Positions 1 to 9,061 of a stretch of DNA of 64,000 nt are shown here, in pieces; the stretch's first letter is position 1; every line of letters starts with the position of its first letter. This DNA comes from Glaciecola sp964446865 (GTDB taxonomy: Bacteria > Pseudomonadota > Gammaproteobacteria > Enterobacterales > Alteromonadaceae). The position numbers and the translations under genes are program-made. The DNA lies in assembly GCA_964446865.1 (NCBI GenBank), contig CAYURD010000006.1, positions 1-64,000 of the forward strand. Direction: 5' to 3'. Below the pieces are notes generated by a model. That model had not been told where the DNA came from. It made no database searches and saw only the letters and a program-made list of their open reading frames with translations.

Positions 1-14
1 CGGCTAGCAAAACC

Positions 15-124
15 GTCATCCTCGCGGAGGCGGGGATCTGGTGGATGTTATTAGAAAGCCCAATAACATCCACATAGCAGGCATGGACTAGTTCCAAGGA
101 GATTCCCGATGCCTCGGGAATGAC
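15..124. repeat. REPIN-like pair of inverted REP sequences
   Basis: Two related segments face each other. On the + strand 15-40 starts GTCATCCTCGCGGAGGCGGG. On the - strand 124 to 91 starts GTCATTCCCGAGGCATCGGG and ends in CCTTGGAAC. The right arm contains its own hairpin, ATTCCCGA-tgcc-TCGGGAAT. Between the arms lies the separate long palindrome at 41-73. A second locus with the same design lies at 57469-57602. GTCATTCC-type REP sequences are common intergenic repeats in gammaproteobacteria and are usually moved by a RAYT transposase encoded elsewhere; no such gene is present here. Confidence 0.55.
41..73. repeat. Perfect 12-bp inverted repeat
   Basis: GTGGATGTTATT (41-52) and AATAACATCCAC (62-73) are exact reverse complements separated by 9 bases. 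The hairpin lies between the two REP arms, about 60 bp past the fadE stop codon. It has no T-run on the strand that would terminate fadE, so it is read as the core of the REPIN-like element rather than as a terminator. Confidence 0.6.
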
Positions 125-135
125 GAGGTTTTTGC

Positions 136-2385
136 TTAAGCTGCGTTAGCCTTAGACTCTTCAGACAATTCTTCGCCTGAAGCATCAAGTAGCTCCATGT
201 CGAAAGTAAACTCATCTACACGCACAGATAACTTGCGCTTCTCGTTGTACTCTAACAGCGTTGATTTTTCTGCATCCGTTAGTTCGCCTTTTTCATTTAA
301 GATATTGACAGCATTCTCAAACGATAAAAATGGAATAACAGGTGCTTTGCGTAAGGCTTTTTGAACCTTTTTAAGCAACGGCATCGCCGCATGCTTCGCT
401 TTAAACGCTTGCTCGTTTATATCGTGGCCATCGCCTGGAATTACTTTTACGGCGTGCGTGAGCTGCGCTTTAATGCTGCTGTCTTGCATAGATGCTTCAG
501 ACAATTCACGTTTTAAATCATCACTGATACCACGAACCGACGAAGTATAGGTGTTTGTAAGTACGCGCATCAACAGCTTGGTTGGCATATTTGGGAAGTT
601 ATTCACAAAATCGACAACTGCTTGTTCACCTTGTTGCAATGACCATTCAATCGCATATTCAAAATACGGTTGCGCTTGTTGACGGTCTTGCACACGCTGC
701 TCGTAAAAACGTACTGCAGCCATTGCCGCATACACATAAGAAATTACATCACCTAATCGTGCCGAAAGTAATTCTGCTTTCTTTAAATCACCACCTAGTA
801 CTAATAATGAGAAATCAGCTAAAGGCGCTAACTTTGCAGAAAGTGCGTTTAAGCGTTTTTCATATTTACGTACTTCAGGTAGGGCTGAATCAGCACTTCG
901 CAAAAACGGTAAATAACTGTTAGCAAGGCTTCTAAATGCGTTTTTCACACTAAATTTGACTGTTTTGCCTAGCACAGCATTAAATTCTGCATCTGCATTA
1001 GCATCGGTAGAGTGTATTAGGTCTACCATTTCTTTCAAATGTGGATGACAACGCATCGCACCTTGACCAAATATCATAAGATTACGCGTGAGTATGTTGG
1101 CACCTTCTACCGTAATCGCGATTGGCAAAGCTGAATATCCGTTCGCCAAAATGTTCTGAGGACCACGTTGTATCGCTTTACCTGCTTGAACATCCATTGC
1201 TGAATTACACACATCGCGACCTAACTCTGTCATGTGATACTTCGCGATAGCGGTCACTACAGATGGTTTAAGTCCTTCGCCTAGCCCTTCGGTTGTGAGT
1301 ACACGCATGGCTTCTAACAAGAATGTTTTACCAGCAATATCAGCTAGCTTATCTTGGATACCTTCAAAACGACCAATTGGTACGCCAAATTGCTCACGAA
1401 CAAATGAGTATTCGGCGGTAGACTTAAATGCTGATTGAGCAGTTGCCACGCCCATTGCCGGTAAACTAATACCGCGACCCGCCCCTAGGCAAGCCACTAG
1501 CATTTGCCAGCCTTTACCAATGTTTTGTTGCCCACCAATGATAAAGTCCATCGGAATAAACACATCGTTTCCGCGGGTTGTACCGTTGTAGAATGTAACA
1601 CCCATTGGGTCATGGCGGTTACCAAGCTCTACGCCAGGGTGTGATTTGGGTAACAATGCACACGTAATGCCAAGCTCAAGCTCATCACCTAGTAACTGCT
1701 CTGGGTCGAATACTTTAAATGCAAGGCCAAGCACGGTTGCGATAGGGGCAAGGGTAATGTATCGCTTGTCCCAAGTGACGCGAAGACCGAGTACTTCTTT
1801 GCCTTCGAACTCGCCTTTAGTCACTATGGCGGCATCAGGAATAGAGCCCGCATCAGAGCCTGCTTCAGGGCTTGTGAGTGCGAAACAAGGAATGTCGTCA
1901 CCAACGGCCAGGCGCGGTAACCAATAATTTTGTTGATCTTCAGTCCCATAATGCATTAATAACTCGCCTGGTCCTAAAGAATTAGGCACCATTACGGTGA
2001 CCGCTATTGCGCCGCTTTTTGTGGCGATAGTCGTCACAACTGTTGAGTTTGCAAACGGACTAAATTCTAAACCACCAAATTTTTTCGGAATAATCATCGA
2101 GAAAAATTTGTTCTTTCCTAAGAAATCGATGATGTCTTTTGGAATATGCTTATCGTCATGAAGCGCAAAGTCATCAATCATCTCTAGTAACTGCTGAACG
2201 GGTCCGTCCATAAATGCTTGTTCGTCGGCTGTTAGCTTTGCCTGTGGCAATTGACGAAGCGCGGCCATGTCAGGTTTACCTTGATAAATTGACGATTCAA
2301 TCCAAACATCCCCCGCGTCAAGCGCTTCTTGCTCGGTAACTGAAATTGGGGGTAATACTTTTTTAAGATTTGTTCTAATACTCAT
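136..2385 (-). CDS. fadE: FadE-type acyl-CoA dehydrogenase
   Basis: The 749-residue protein is a long FadE-type acyl-CoA dehydrogenase, which catalyses the first, FAD-dependent step of fatty acid beta-oxidation. The usual dehydrogenase core covers roughly residues 70-450, with the flavin/substrate-side motif CFALTSPEAGSD at 167-178. A C-terminal region from about 460 to the end resembles the DUF1974 domain that sets FadE apart from short (about 380-residue) dehydrogenases. E. coli FadE is somewhat longer (814), the difference being mostly at the N-terminus. The gene stands alone, divergent from the barrel gene at 2785. Its upstream region holds a FadR-like half-site, consistent with fatty-acid control. 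Family assignment is strong; chain-length preference cannot be read from the sequence. Confidence 0.93.
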   Translation of the reverse strand: MSIRTNLKKVLPPISVTEQEALDAGDVWIESSIYQGKPDMAALRQLPQAKLTADEQAFMDGPVQQLLEMIDDFALHDDKHIPKDIIDFLGKNKFFSMIIPKKFGGLEFSPFANSTVVTTIATKSGAIAVTVMVPNSLGPGELLMHYGTEDQQNYWLPRLAVGDDIPCFALTSPEAGSDAGSIPDAAIVTKGEFEGKEVLGLRVTWDKRYITLAPIATVLGLAFKVFDPEQLLGDELELGITCALLPKSHPGVELGNRHDPMGVTFYNGTTRGNDVFIPMDFIIGGQQNIGKGWQMLVACLGAGRGISLPAMGVATAQSAFKSTAEYSFVREQFGVPIGRFEGIQDKLADIAGKTFLLEAMRVLTTEGLGEGLKPSVVTAIAKYHMTELGRDVCNSAMDVQAGKAIQRGPQNILANGYSALPIAITVEGANILTRNLMIFGQGAMRCHPHLKEMVDLIHSTDANADAEFNAVLGKTVKFSVKNAFRSLANSYLPFLRSADSALPEVRKYEKRLNALSAKLAPLADFSLLVLGGDLKKAELLSARLGDVISYVYAAMAAVRFYEQRVQDRQQAQPYFEYAIEWSLQQGEQAVVDFVNNFPNMPTKLLMRVLTNTYTSSVRGISDDLKRELSEASMQDSSIKAQLTHAVKVIPGDGHDINEQAFKAKHAAMPLLKKVQKALRKAPVIPFLSFENAVNILNEKGELTDAEKSTLLEYNEKRKLSVRVDEFTFDMELLDASGEELSEESKANAA

Positions 2386-2403
2386 AATTAACTTATCCGC
2401 TCA

Positions 2404-2414
2404 TCTGACCAGTT
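2404..2414 (-). promoter_or_regulatory. Possible FadR-like half-site upstream of fadE
   Basis: Read on the - strand this is AACTGGTCAGA, about 20 bp upstream of the fadE ATG. It matches the left half of the known FadR operator (ANCTGGTCNGACC), but the right half is not conserved. A second AACAGGTC lies on the + strand at 2442-2449 in the opposite orientation. Regulation by FadR is inferred from the half match and the target gene only. Confidence 0.3.
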
Positions 2415-2627
2415 GAAATGACATGTAAACATAAATTTTTGAACAGGTCAAAAATTTGTTAACACGACTTCACGCAAATTGTGCACGTTTCAGTACACTA
2501 TAGAGTCTTTTGCTTGATAGATTATGCTAAGCAATACCATAGTATTTTACAGTAATGAAAGACGATTCATTGTGTACTATTCTCCAAAAAAATTGTTTAA
2601 ATTTCACGACAATAGCAAGCCCTTTGT

Positions 2628-2723
2628 ACAGTGGCGTAAAACTTGCTTATGCACTAATGTAAAAAAGTAATGTGCATAAACACAGTCAAGTCTATATCGA
2701 CTCGACGTTAACTTCGCCACTGT
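2628..2723. repeat. Nested inverted repeats upstream of barrel gene
   Basis: The outer arms ACAGTGGCG (2628-2636) and CGCCACTGT (2715-2723) are exact reverse complements. Nested inside are TTATGCAC (2647-2654) and GTGCATAA (2672-2679), also exact. The structure ends 61 bases before the start codon at 2785. It could be a structured 5' leader, a pair of operators or a small repeat element; the sequence alone does not decide. Confidence 0.5.
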
Positions 2724-2784
2724 GCGTGCTGCAACATTACATTTTCTTAATCTTTAACTTTACAGTGCGCCACAAGGGTAGAAA

Positions 2785-3423
2785 ATGAATAATCGGTCAA
2801 TCAAACTTATCTTAACTTGCCTATTCACATGGGGAGTTTGCACATCTGTAAACGCCCAAGATACAGGGCTGCACATTGTTGCAGGCGCAGGTTTTGCAAT
2901 CAACGAAGTGGGTACAGATGATTTTCCAAGTAATGACTTAGAAGAAGTCAGTTATAAGGTGGGCATAGGATACGAGCTCAGTTCACAATGGGCATTTGAG
3001 TTGGCGTATCAAGATTTTGGTGACAGTGAATTGACGATGATAAGTGATGAAGAGTCAATTTTAGATTTAAGTGAACAAGCTTTTGACGTTTCTGGCGTGC
3101 AATTATCTGCGCTTGGTAAAGCTGGAAATGAGCATGGTGAACTTTTTTACAGACTTGGCGTGATGCAGATAATGAATGAAACAACATATCGAGTAAACGA
3201 CGCCCAGTGCGCACTTAACGACACCTTGCTTTCCAGTATTAGCGCCGAACCGCTGCTAAACTCATGCCTACGTGATAATGATGAGCTAGCAGGTGTTGTT
3301 GGGATAGGGTTTGATTTTTATGTTTATCAATCGATGATGGTCCGCTTAGAGATGGAATATATACAAGGTGAAGATGATTACACTGCGCAAGCCGCCTACT
3401 TGGGATTTCGTTTCAATTTTTAG
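2785..3423 (+). CDS. Small outer-membrane beta-barrel protein
   Basis: The 212-residue protein has a clear signal peptide ending near residue 24 (VNA|QD). Alternating polar/apolar stretches follow, and it ends in GFRFNF, the C-terminal aromatic signature recognised by the BAM complex. This is the layout of an eight-strand OmpA-like or porin-family barrel located in the outer membrane. Two cysteines at 142 and 161 flank a stretch that is likely an extracellular loop and may form a disulfide. The upstream AAGGGTAG gives a weak ribosome binding site before the ATG. The gene stands alone. No specific ligand or function can be assigned; structural, adhesive or small-pore roles are all possible. 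Confidence 0.7.
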   Translation: MNNRSIKLILTCLFTWGVCTSVNAQDTGLHIVAGAGFAINEVGTDDFPSNDLEEVSYKVGIGYELSSQWAFELAYQDFGDSELTMISDEESILDLSEQAFDVSGVQLSALGKAGNEHGELFYRLGVMQIMNETTYRVNDAQCALNDTLLSSISAEPLLNSCLRDNDELAGVVGIGFDFYVYQSMMVRLEMEYIQGEDDYTAQAAYLGFRFNF

Positions 3424-3571
3424 TACTTGATGTTGTTCTGATCTTTTCATGCTAGCAAGCATACTAAAATCACGGTAATTGCTTATTTGCATTCAAGAGG
3501 CAAGCTTCGTTATTAAGTGAATAGCGTAGTGACGGTCTACGTACCTGGCGAAATCTTTTGAATGATACGGT

Positions 3572-3841
3572 ATGGGTTATTTGATGAAAAATGATGTAGA
3601 CAGCAAGTTTTTACTCGCAGTATTTGAAAAAGTGCGAACACATGGAAAGCAAGAAGACGGCGTTTATTTGCTTGATGGGATAAAAGCGTTTACTGACTTT
3701 GACGGTTATACCTTGTACATCGAAGACGCACTGGTGAAGTTGAGCTTTGGCTTTCATAATCAATATCGATTTGACTACGAATCAGCAAGCCACTTTGAAG
3801 CCTTTGAGAAAAAGTTAAAAGCTATTGTTGCTAACTATTAA
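3572..3841 (+). CDS. DUF3081-like small protein
   Basis: This is an 89-residue soluble protein with no signal peptide or membrane segment. The central part, about residues 38-72 (FTDFDGYTLYIED, then SFGFHNQYRFDY), resembles DUF3081, a small family of unknown function in marine gammaproteobacteria. A second in-frame ATG at 3584 would shorten it by four residues; neither start has a convincing Shine-Dalgarno. It sits between an outer-membrane protein gene and an LpxL-like gene, all on the + strand but separated by gaps of 80-150 bases, so co-transcription is uncertain. No biochemical function is proposed. Confidence 0.65.
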   Translation: MGYLMKNDVDSKFLLAVFEKVRTHGKQEDGVYLLDGIKAFTDFDGYTLYIEDALVKLSFGFHNQYRFDYESASHFEAFEKKLKAIVANY

Positions 3842-3886
3842 AATGTAATAGCGACTCACGTCTCTGTGTTGTAAACTTTCACTACA

Positions 3887-3901
3887 GTGTCAATTTGACA
3901 C
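3887..3901. promoter_or_regulatory. Perfect palindrome before the LpxL-like gene
   Basis: GTGTCAATTTGACAC has two exact 7-bp arms around a single central base. It lies 28 bases before the preferred start codon at 3930. Its position and symmetry suit a dimeric repressor operator. It does not match an operator consensus I can name. The last TTGACA could serve as a -35 element, but no -10 follows at the right distance. Confidence 0.4.
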
Positions 3902-3929
3902 CAGAGTAATAACAGAGGACTTGCATAAC

Positions 3930-4919
3930 TTGGGCACACAAGAGCAAACGTCAAATACCACAAACGAAAAAGTCGTCGTTAAAAAACAAAATATTAAAAA
4001 AGTCATGGCACCTGCATTTAGCTGGCGTTTTTTGCTGCCAAATTATTGGTTGATTTGGATTGGCGCTTTTATTTTATATTGTTTAACGTGGCTTCCTCTT
4101 CCCATTATCAGGCTATTAGGCGCTGGTTTTGGGCGTCTCCTTAACTTAATTGTGCCCAAACGAGTGGCGGTTGCCAAGCGTAATATTCGCTTAACCTTTC
4201 CTGATTGGTCTGATGAAAAAGTAGATGAAGTGTTTAAAGCGAATATCGCGCGCACAGGCATGGCTTTATTTGAAACCGGTATGGGATGGTGGTGGCCGGT
4301 TTGGCGAATGAAAAAACATGTGAGATATGAAGGCTTTGAAGAGGCAAAAGCAGTCCTTGATAGCGGTAAAGGTATTTTTGGTTTGGCGCTACACAATGTT
4401 AATTTAGAGATGGGTTTGCGCGGTATTGGGTATGCCCATCAAGCGGTTGCTTTTTATCGCAAGCATAACAACCCCTTATTAGATTATTTGCAATACCACG
4501 GTCGAAATCGCTCAAATAAATATCTTATTCACAAGCGTAATGCAAAAGCCTTAATACAAGCGATGAATCAAGGCGAGCTATGTTTATATTTGCCTGACCA
4601 AGACTACGGGGCAAAACAGTCTATATTTGTTCCTTTTGGTGGTGTAAAAGAAACAGCAACATCAACTGCAACCTTGATGTTTGCCAATAGAACCGATGCC
4701 GTTCCTTTTTTTGTTTTTTCGCAATACACAGATACTGGTTACGTGGTTAGATTTGTTTCAGCAATCGATTATTTGACCGATAACAATAAAGAAGTCGCGT
4801 TGACCAAGCTCAATAGTGACATTCTTTCGATAGTTGAAGAACAACCTGACGCTTATTTGTGGATGCACAAACGGTTTAAAACGCGACCACCAGAATCGCC
4901 TGAGTCTTTATACAAATAA
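3930..4919 (+). CDS. lpxL: LpxL/HtrB-family lipid A acyltransferase
   Basis: This enzyme adds a secondary acyl chain to Kdo2-lipid A at the inner membrane. The family catalytic HX4E motif is HNVNLE, with H155 and E160 counted from the TTG at 3930. RKHNNPLLDYLQ and PDQDYG also match LpxL-type blocks. A hydrophobic anchor lies near residues 35-60. Start choice: an upstream TTG at 3921 also opens the frame, but AGAGGA at 3914-3919 is only one base from it. The TTG at 3930 has 10-base spacing and is preferred (329 residues). The N-terminal 30 residues are basic and poorly conserved. LpxL is favoured over LpxM or LpxP by eye; acyl donor specificity is not certain. Confidence 0.85.
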   Translation: MGTQEQTSNTTNEKVVVKKQNIKKVMAPAFSWRFLLPNYWLIWIGAFILYCLTWLPLPIIRLLGAGFGRLLNLIVPKRVAVAKRNIRLTFPDWSDEKVDEVFKANIARTGMALFETGMGWWWPVWRMKKHVRYEGFEEAKAVLDSGKGIFGLALHNVNLEMGLRGIGYAHQAVAFYRKHNNPLLDYLQYHGRNRSNKYLIHKRNAKALIQAMNQGELCLYLPDQDYGAKQSIFVPFGGVKETATSTATLMFANRTDAVPFFVFSQYTDTGYVVRFVSAIDYLTDNNKEVALTKLNSDILSIVEEQPDAYLWMHKRFKTRPPESPESLYK

Positions 4920-4997
4920 TCGCCATGAGTTAGTCACTTGTTCTTTTAGTTGCAAAACCTTACGTCATTTGTACGTAGTGCTTTAAGAAACGAGTAT

Positions 4998-5633
4998 ATG
5001 GCAAAACACAATATCAGCGGTTTTTGGTTAAAACGAATACTTGTTATGTTAGGCGTTATTGCAAGCGCTATCGCGTTTTTGCTTTATATCCCAGACCCGT
5101 CGGCAACAAGTACCTTACCGAACGAACCCGCCGCTGAAGAAAAATCGGTTGCCGACAGCGTGAGTCGTTTCTACACGCGATTTAAAACCACATCAGATGA
5201 TCCCATCAAACAAAAGTATGGAAATTATACGATTTTACTCGATGATCCTGCTGACAAACCGCTTGGCAATGCCATAGAGGAAGTGTCACAAAGGAATTTT
5301 AGGCCGCTTGATGATTGGGAAGGCGCGTATAAGCAGCGAGGATTTACCAAAGATAGCACGCTTATGAAAGAAGCAATTGCCCATGGTGAGCGCGAAGGTT
5401 ACAAGCTAGTATGGGATTTAGGTCAGGATTTTATTGTGCGCGAACGCTTCGTTTCTGAAAATACTTATATAGGCATGTTAGATGAACTAGCCGGTGCAAT
5501 TGATGCTAATTTTAATGAGCCCATATCGGTGTATTTCTGTTTTAAAAAGCGTGCAATGGTGATCACGACGCGTGAATCTAATTACCTGCGCCTTAACTGC
5601 ATCAAAAGCGAAGGGTCGTTTCAAGAGTACTAG
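4998..5633 (+). CDS. Membrane-anchored protein of unknown function
   Basis: The 211-residue protein has one N-terminal transmembrane segment (about residues 11-30, WLKRILVMLGVIASAIAFLL), so the rest is probably periplasmic. The start at ATG 4998 is preferred over an in-frame TTG at 4950, because AAGAAACGAG precedes the ATG and nothing resembling a ribosome binding site precedes the TTG. The soluble part is mixed alpha/beta with no motif I recognise; two cysteines lie in the last 40 residues. The gene follows the LpxL-like gene on the same strand after 78 bases and faces glnE convergently, so it may be co-transcribed with the acyltransferase. Confidence 0.6.
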   Translation: MAKHNISGFWLKRILVMLGVIASAIAFLLYIPDPSATSTLPNEPAAEEKSVADSVSRFYTRFKTTSDDPIKQKYGNYTILLDDPADKPLGNAIEEVSQRNFRPLDDWEGAYKQRGFTKDSTLMKEAIAHGEREGYKLVWDLGQDFIVRERFVSENTYIGMLDELAGAIDANFNEPISVYFCFKKRAMVITTRESNYLRLNCIKSEGSFQEY

Positions 5634-5685
5634 GGTCTGCTTGCTTATTTTTGACCTTGCTAGATCACTGGCCGCTATGAGTTAA

Positions 5686-8600
5686 TTAAACCAAGTCGCC
5701 AAATACCTGTTCAAAAATACCTTTCACTTGTTGTATTGCTTTACGTAGTTTTGTACTTTGATTTACGCCTGCACGCGCGAGGCTTTGATTTGCCAATTGG
5801 ATTCGATGTGACGCGTGACGTAATCGTAAATAAGCGTGGCTGAGAGCCTCTTGGGTTCTGGGCTCGATAACCTTGTGAGTCGCTAAATCTTCTAAAATTC
5901 GTAAATTATCTGACCAGTGACAAATGTCTACCTTATAGTGTGACTGGCTTAACACCCAAAATTGAACCATAAATTCCACATCAACAATGCCCCCTCGACT
6001 CTGTTTAATGTCTAGATGAGTATATGAACTGCGATCAAGATGCGCTCTCATCTTTTCACGCATGTCGAATACCTCAGTGCGTAATTTATTTGGATCGCGT
6101 TGTATGGCTAAAATGTTTTGCCTGCATTGCGTAAATTGCTCTGTTAATTTAGAGGATAGACTGATGCATCTTGCCCTGACAATGGCTTGATGCTCCCATG
6201 TCCATGCATGGCGCATTTGATAGTCATAGAATGAGTCAATATGGCTGACTAACAAGCCCGAGTTGCCAGATGGACGAAGGCGTAAATCAATGTCGTATAA
6301 AATGCCGTTATAGGTCTTTGTCCCACAAATATGGCAAATTCGCTGAACTAGTTTAATAAAAAACTCTTGATTAGACAGTGTTTTGCGGCTGCCGCTTCCA
6401 TCAGTAGAGAGTGTTAAGTCTGCATTGTGCAAAAACACTAGGTCAAGATCAGAACCATAACTAAGCTCGATACCGCCAAATTTACCATAGGCAATTAAAC
6501 AGAAGTGCTTGTGAGGACTGATAATAACTAATTCGTTTGGGTCGTCTTGTTTATACCTGGGAGAACCATATAGTCTTTGCATTTGTTGCCATGCATACTC
6601 TATGACCTGCTGCATAATAACTTCGGCGAGTAAGGTGAGCTTATCGCTTACTTGGTTAATGGCTAAAGTACCCGATATATCAGACGCAGCAATTCGCAAT
6701 TGGTTAATGTGTTTGAATTCACGTAAGCGATCCATAATGAGCTCTTCGTCTAGTGGATCTACTCGCAACATTGTTTGACGTAATTGGTCATTAATTTGTT
6801 CTCGCCACTGCTTGAGACTGGTTTCGTTTTTATCCAAATAAATTGGATGTAGCAGTTCATCTAATAAAACCGGATACTGCGCAATTTGTTGGGCGACCCA
6901 AACGCTTTTTTTACAGAGCAAATAGAGTTGTTGACGAACTTGGGGGTGTTCAAGCAGTAAATCAAAATAGGTAACGCGTCCGCTAATTGTTTGCAGAATA
7001 TTAAAAATTCCTTCGCATTGATTTAGAAATACATCGTCAACAGGACTGTTTGCCTTGGGTTTGCCTTTATTGGTGTTTGTTATATCGACTAAGGTGTCAA
7101 CGGCAGGGGTAAGGCGCAATAAATCCTCAATTAGCTCAGACAGCAATAAAGGCATAAGTCGATCAATAGACTGCGTTGCTCTTTGGCTTGCCCCGCTTCG
7201 TGTCACTTTTTTCTTAAATTTGTTGATATGCTCAATTAGACATTGAGCATTATGTTCTTTAATAAATACGCTAAGTGCATTGAGTGCTTCCGCTTCACTT
7301 AAGTCTAGTGACCATATATCTTCTAATGCGCTTTGGAGGTTGTCGGTATGTTGGTCGAGCAAAGCACTGTTTGGTAAAGCCATCTCTGACATAGCATTGT
7401 CATTTAGGGTTGCACTATGTTGCGCTTGTGGCGAATTAGAAGCGCTATTGGCGTCATCGAAAAAGTTTGAAAAAACCTTATGGATGTTTTGCATATGCTT
7501 GTCTACTAGCTGCTGACAATGGTGAAAGTTTTCACCATTTAGTAAATGAACTAAGCGAGTCTGATTATTGATGAGATGATGGTCATTTTGCACTGGCAGT
7601 GTTTGTGTTTGCTCATCATTAAATGCTTGTAAATAGTGTTCTACTTTGCGTAAAAATAGATAGTCGTTTTTGAGCGATTGTATATCTATATCACCCTGTA
7701 ATTGTTGAGCTTCAATTGCATCCATCGCCTTTAAGATTGAAGTATGTTGACACTGGGTGAATCGGCCAGCATGAATCAACTGCAGACTCTGTACAAAAAA
7801 TTCGACTTCCCTAATGCCGCCTTTTCCTAGTTTTATGTCGTTGCTAATTTGACGCCGGCGGACCTCCTTTTCAATCATACCTTTCATTTCGCGGATAGAT
7901 TCAATTGTTGTGTAATCGATGTACTTTCGATAAACAAATGGTTGGATTATTGTGTGTAACTGTTCGTTATGAGCGGTTTGGTTAATTATCCGCATTTTTT
8001 GCATTGCAAATCTTTCCCACTGCCGTCCTTGTTCAACATAGTAGTTTTCAAATGCCGTAAACGGCATGACTAAAGGGCCACTTTCACCCAAAGGACGTAA
8101 ACGCATATCCACAATATACGCCCTGCCATCCTGCGTTATGTTGTCTAATAACTTGATAAATTTTTGTGCTAAGCGAGTAAAAAAGGTCTGATGATCTAAT
8201 GGTTTGGTTTCATGCTGTGTTTCACCTTGATTTGGATAAGTGAAAATTAAGTCAATGTCAGACGAAAAGTTGAGTTCACCTCCGCCAAGTTTCCCCATGC
8301 CCAATATAAGTAGTCGTTGCTCATCTTCGGGGGCGCCGTAGCGTTTGCAAAACGCGTTGTGTAAACAGTCGTATGTTGCGGTAATGATGGTGTCAGCTAA
8401 GGTAGATATTGCAAACAGTGAAGTATGTATTGATTGTTTTTGCAAAAAATCAAACCACGCAATTTCGAGCATGCAAATATGTCTAAACTGCCTTACTACG
8501 GGTGTTAGGTTTGCTTCTAAACTGACAATAGTATTGGCATTTTGAATTGCGGGCGCGATGTTTTTTGCTAATTCTTGAGCATAAAAAGAATAATATTCAG

Positions 8601-8898
8601 AGCTTATGGTTTGCTTGCTTGATAAAAAAGCATACATACGCGTTAAAGATTGCTGAAACAGCTCGGGATATTGCAAGGCAATTTTTTGAATAAAGTCACT
8701 ATAAAAAAATGCACTTTTGATGTCAGCTCGATGCTGAATGAGTATGTCTTTGTCGAGCTTATGTTTATCAAATTGAGTCAAAAGCGCGTCAAACTGGGTT
8801 TGTGCTTGGCTCTGTAGAGCAGTACTTTTTTGATTTATTTGTTCTGAGTTTTGTCCAAGGTGTAGTTGTTGGTCTTTTTTATTTGACGCTTCTGACAC
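5686..8898 (-). CDS. glnE: Bifunctional glutamine synthetase adenylyltransferase/adenylyl-removing enzyme
   Basis: GlnE adenylylates and de-adenylylates glutamine synthetase in response to PII (GlnB), adjusting nitrogen assimilation. Both nucleotidyltransferase domains are present. The N-terminal one has GKLGGGELNFSSDIDLIF with D214 and D216. The C-terminal one has YGKFGGIELSYGSDLDLVF at about 802-820. The GlnD-like regulatory helical regions follow each. At 1070 residues it is about 120 longer than E. coli GlnE (946). The extra length lies in an N-terminal tail of about 35 residues, a polar low-complexity insert near 480-530 and a short insert near 605-620, all outside the catalytic motifs. 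Single gene, convergent with the unknown at 4998. Confidence 0.95.
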   Translation of the reverse strand: MSEASNKKDQQLHLGQNSEQINQKSTALQSQAQTQFDALLTQFDKHKLDKDILIQHRADIKSAFFYSDFIQKIALQYPELFQQSLTRMYAFLSSKQTISSEYYSFYAQELAKNIAPAIQNANTIVSLEANLTPVVRQFRHICMLEIAWFDFLQKQSIHTSLFAISTLADTIITATYDCLHNAFCKRYGAPEDEQRLLILGMGKLGGGELNFSSDIDLIFTYPNQGETQHETKPLDHQTFFTRLAQKFIKLLDNITQDGRAYIVDMRLRPLGESGPLVMPFTAFENYYVEQGRQWERFAMQKMRIINQTAHNEQLHTIIQPFVYRKYIDYTTIESIREMKGMIEKEVRRRQISNDIKLGKGGIREVEFFVQSLQLIHAGRFTQCQHTSILKAMDAIEAQQLQGDIDIQSLKNDYLFLRKVEHYLQAFNDEQTQTLPVQNDHHLINNQTRLVHLLNGENFHHCQQLVDKHMQNIHKVFSNFFDDANSASNSPQAQHSATLNDNAMSEMALPNSALLDQHTDNLQSALEDIWSLDLSEAEALNALSVFIKEHNAQCLIEHINKFKKKVTRSGASQRATQSIDRLMPLLLSELIEDLLRLTPAVDTLVDITNTNKGKPKANSPVDDVFLNQCEGIFNILQTISGRVTYFDLLLEHPQVRQQLYLLCKKSVWVAQQIAQYPVLLDELLHPIYLDKNETSLKQWREQINDQLRQTMLRVDPLDEELIMDRLREFKHINQLRIAASDISGTLAINQVSDKLTLLAEVIMQQVIEYAWQQMQRLYGSPRYKQDDPNELVIISPHKHFCLIAYGKFGGIELSYGSDLDLVFLHNADLTLSTDGSGSRKTLSNQEFFIKLVQRICHICGTKTYNGILYDIDLRLRPSGNSGLLVSHIDSFYDYQMRHAWTWEHQAIVRARCISLSSKLTEQFTQCRQNILAIQRDPNKLRTEVFDMREKMRAHLDRSSYTHLDIKQSRGGIVDVEFMVQFWVLSQSHYKVDICHWSDNLRILEDLATHKVIEPRTQEALSHAYLRLRHASHRIQLANQSLARAGVNQSTKLRKAIQQVKGIFEQVFGDLV

Positions 8899-9061
8899 TT
8901 TTTTACCTATTTTTTTGTAAATTATCGTTTTTTGTCAATAACATGGATTGTTCTTTTTGATTAATGCCCTAATTTATGTTGTTGTAGAGAGAAAAGCCAT
9001 ACGAGATATCTTAGTTTCTAATATCGTATACGCGGATAATAATACAGGCAATGTTAATTTT

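Larger units (their letters stand above)
2386..2784. other. Intergenic region between fadE and the barrel gene
   Basis: This 399-base divergent region holds no ORF that looks real. It contains the FadR-like half-sites near fadE and the nested inverted repeats at 2628-2723 nearer the barrel gene. No convincing -35/-10 pair was found for either gene. Confidence 0.6.

Noticed and set aside
91..133. Hairpin with T-run as a fadE terminator
   Set aside because: The T-run follows the hairpin on the + strand, but fadE is on the - strand. The same sequence recurs at 57569-57612, so it is a dispersed repeat.
582..923. 113-residue + strand ORF inside fadE
   Set aside because: Antisense shadow of a clear gene; no family resemblance and no ribosome binding site.
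3421..3571. Terminator after the small barrel gene from ATGCT-agca-AGCAT
   Set aside because: Only a 5-bp stem and no following T-run.
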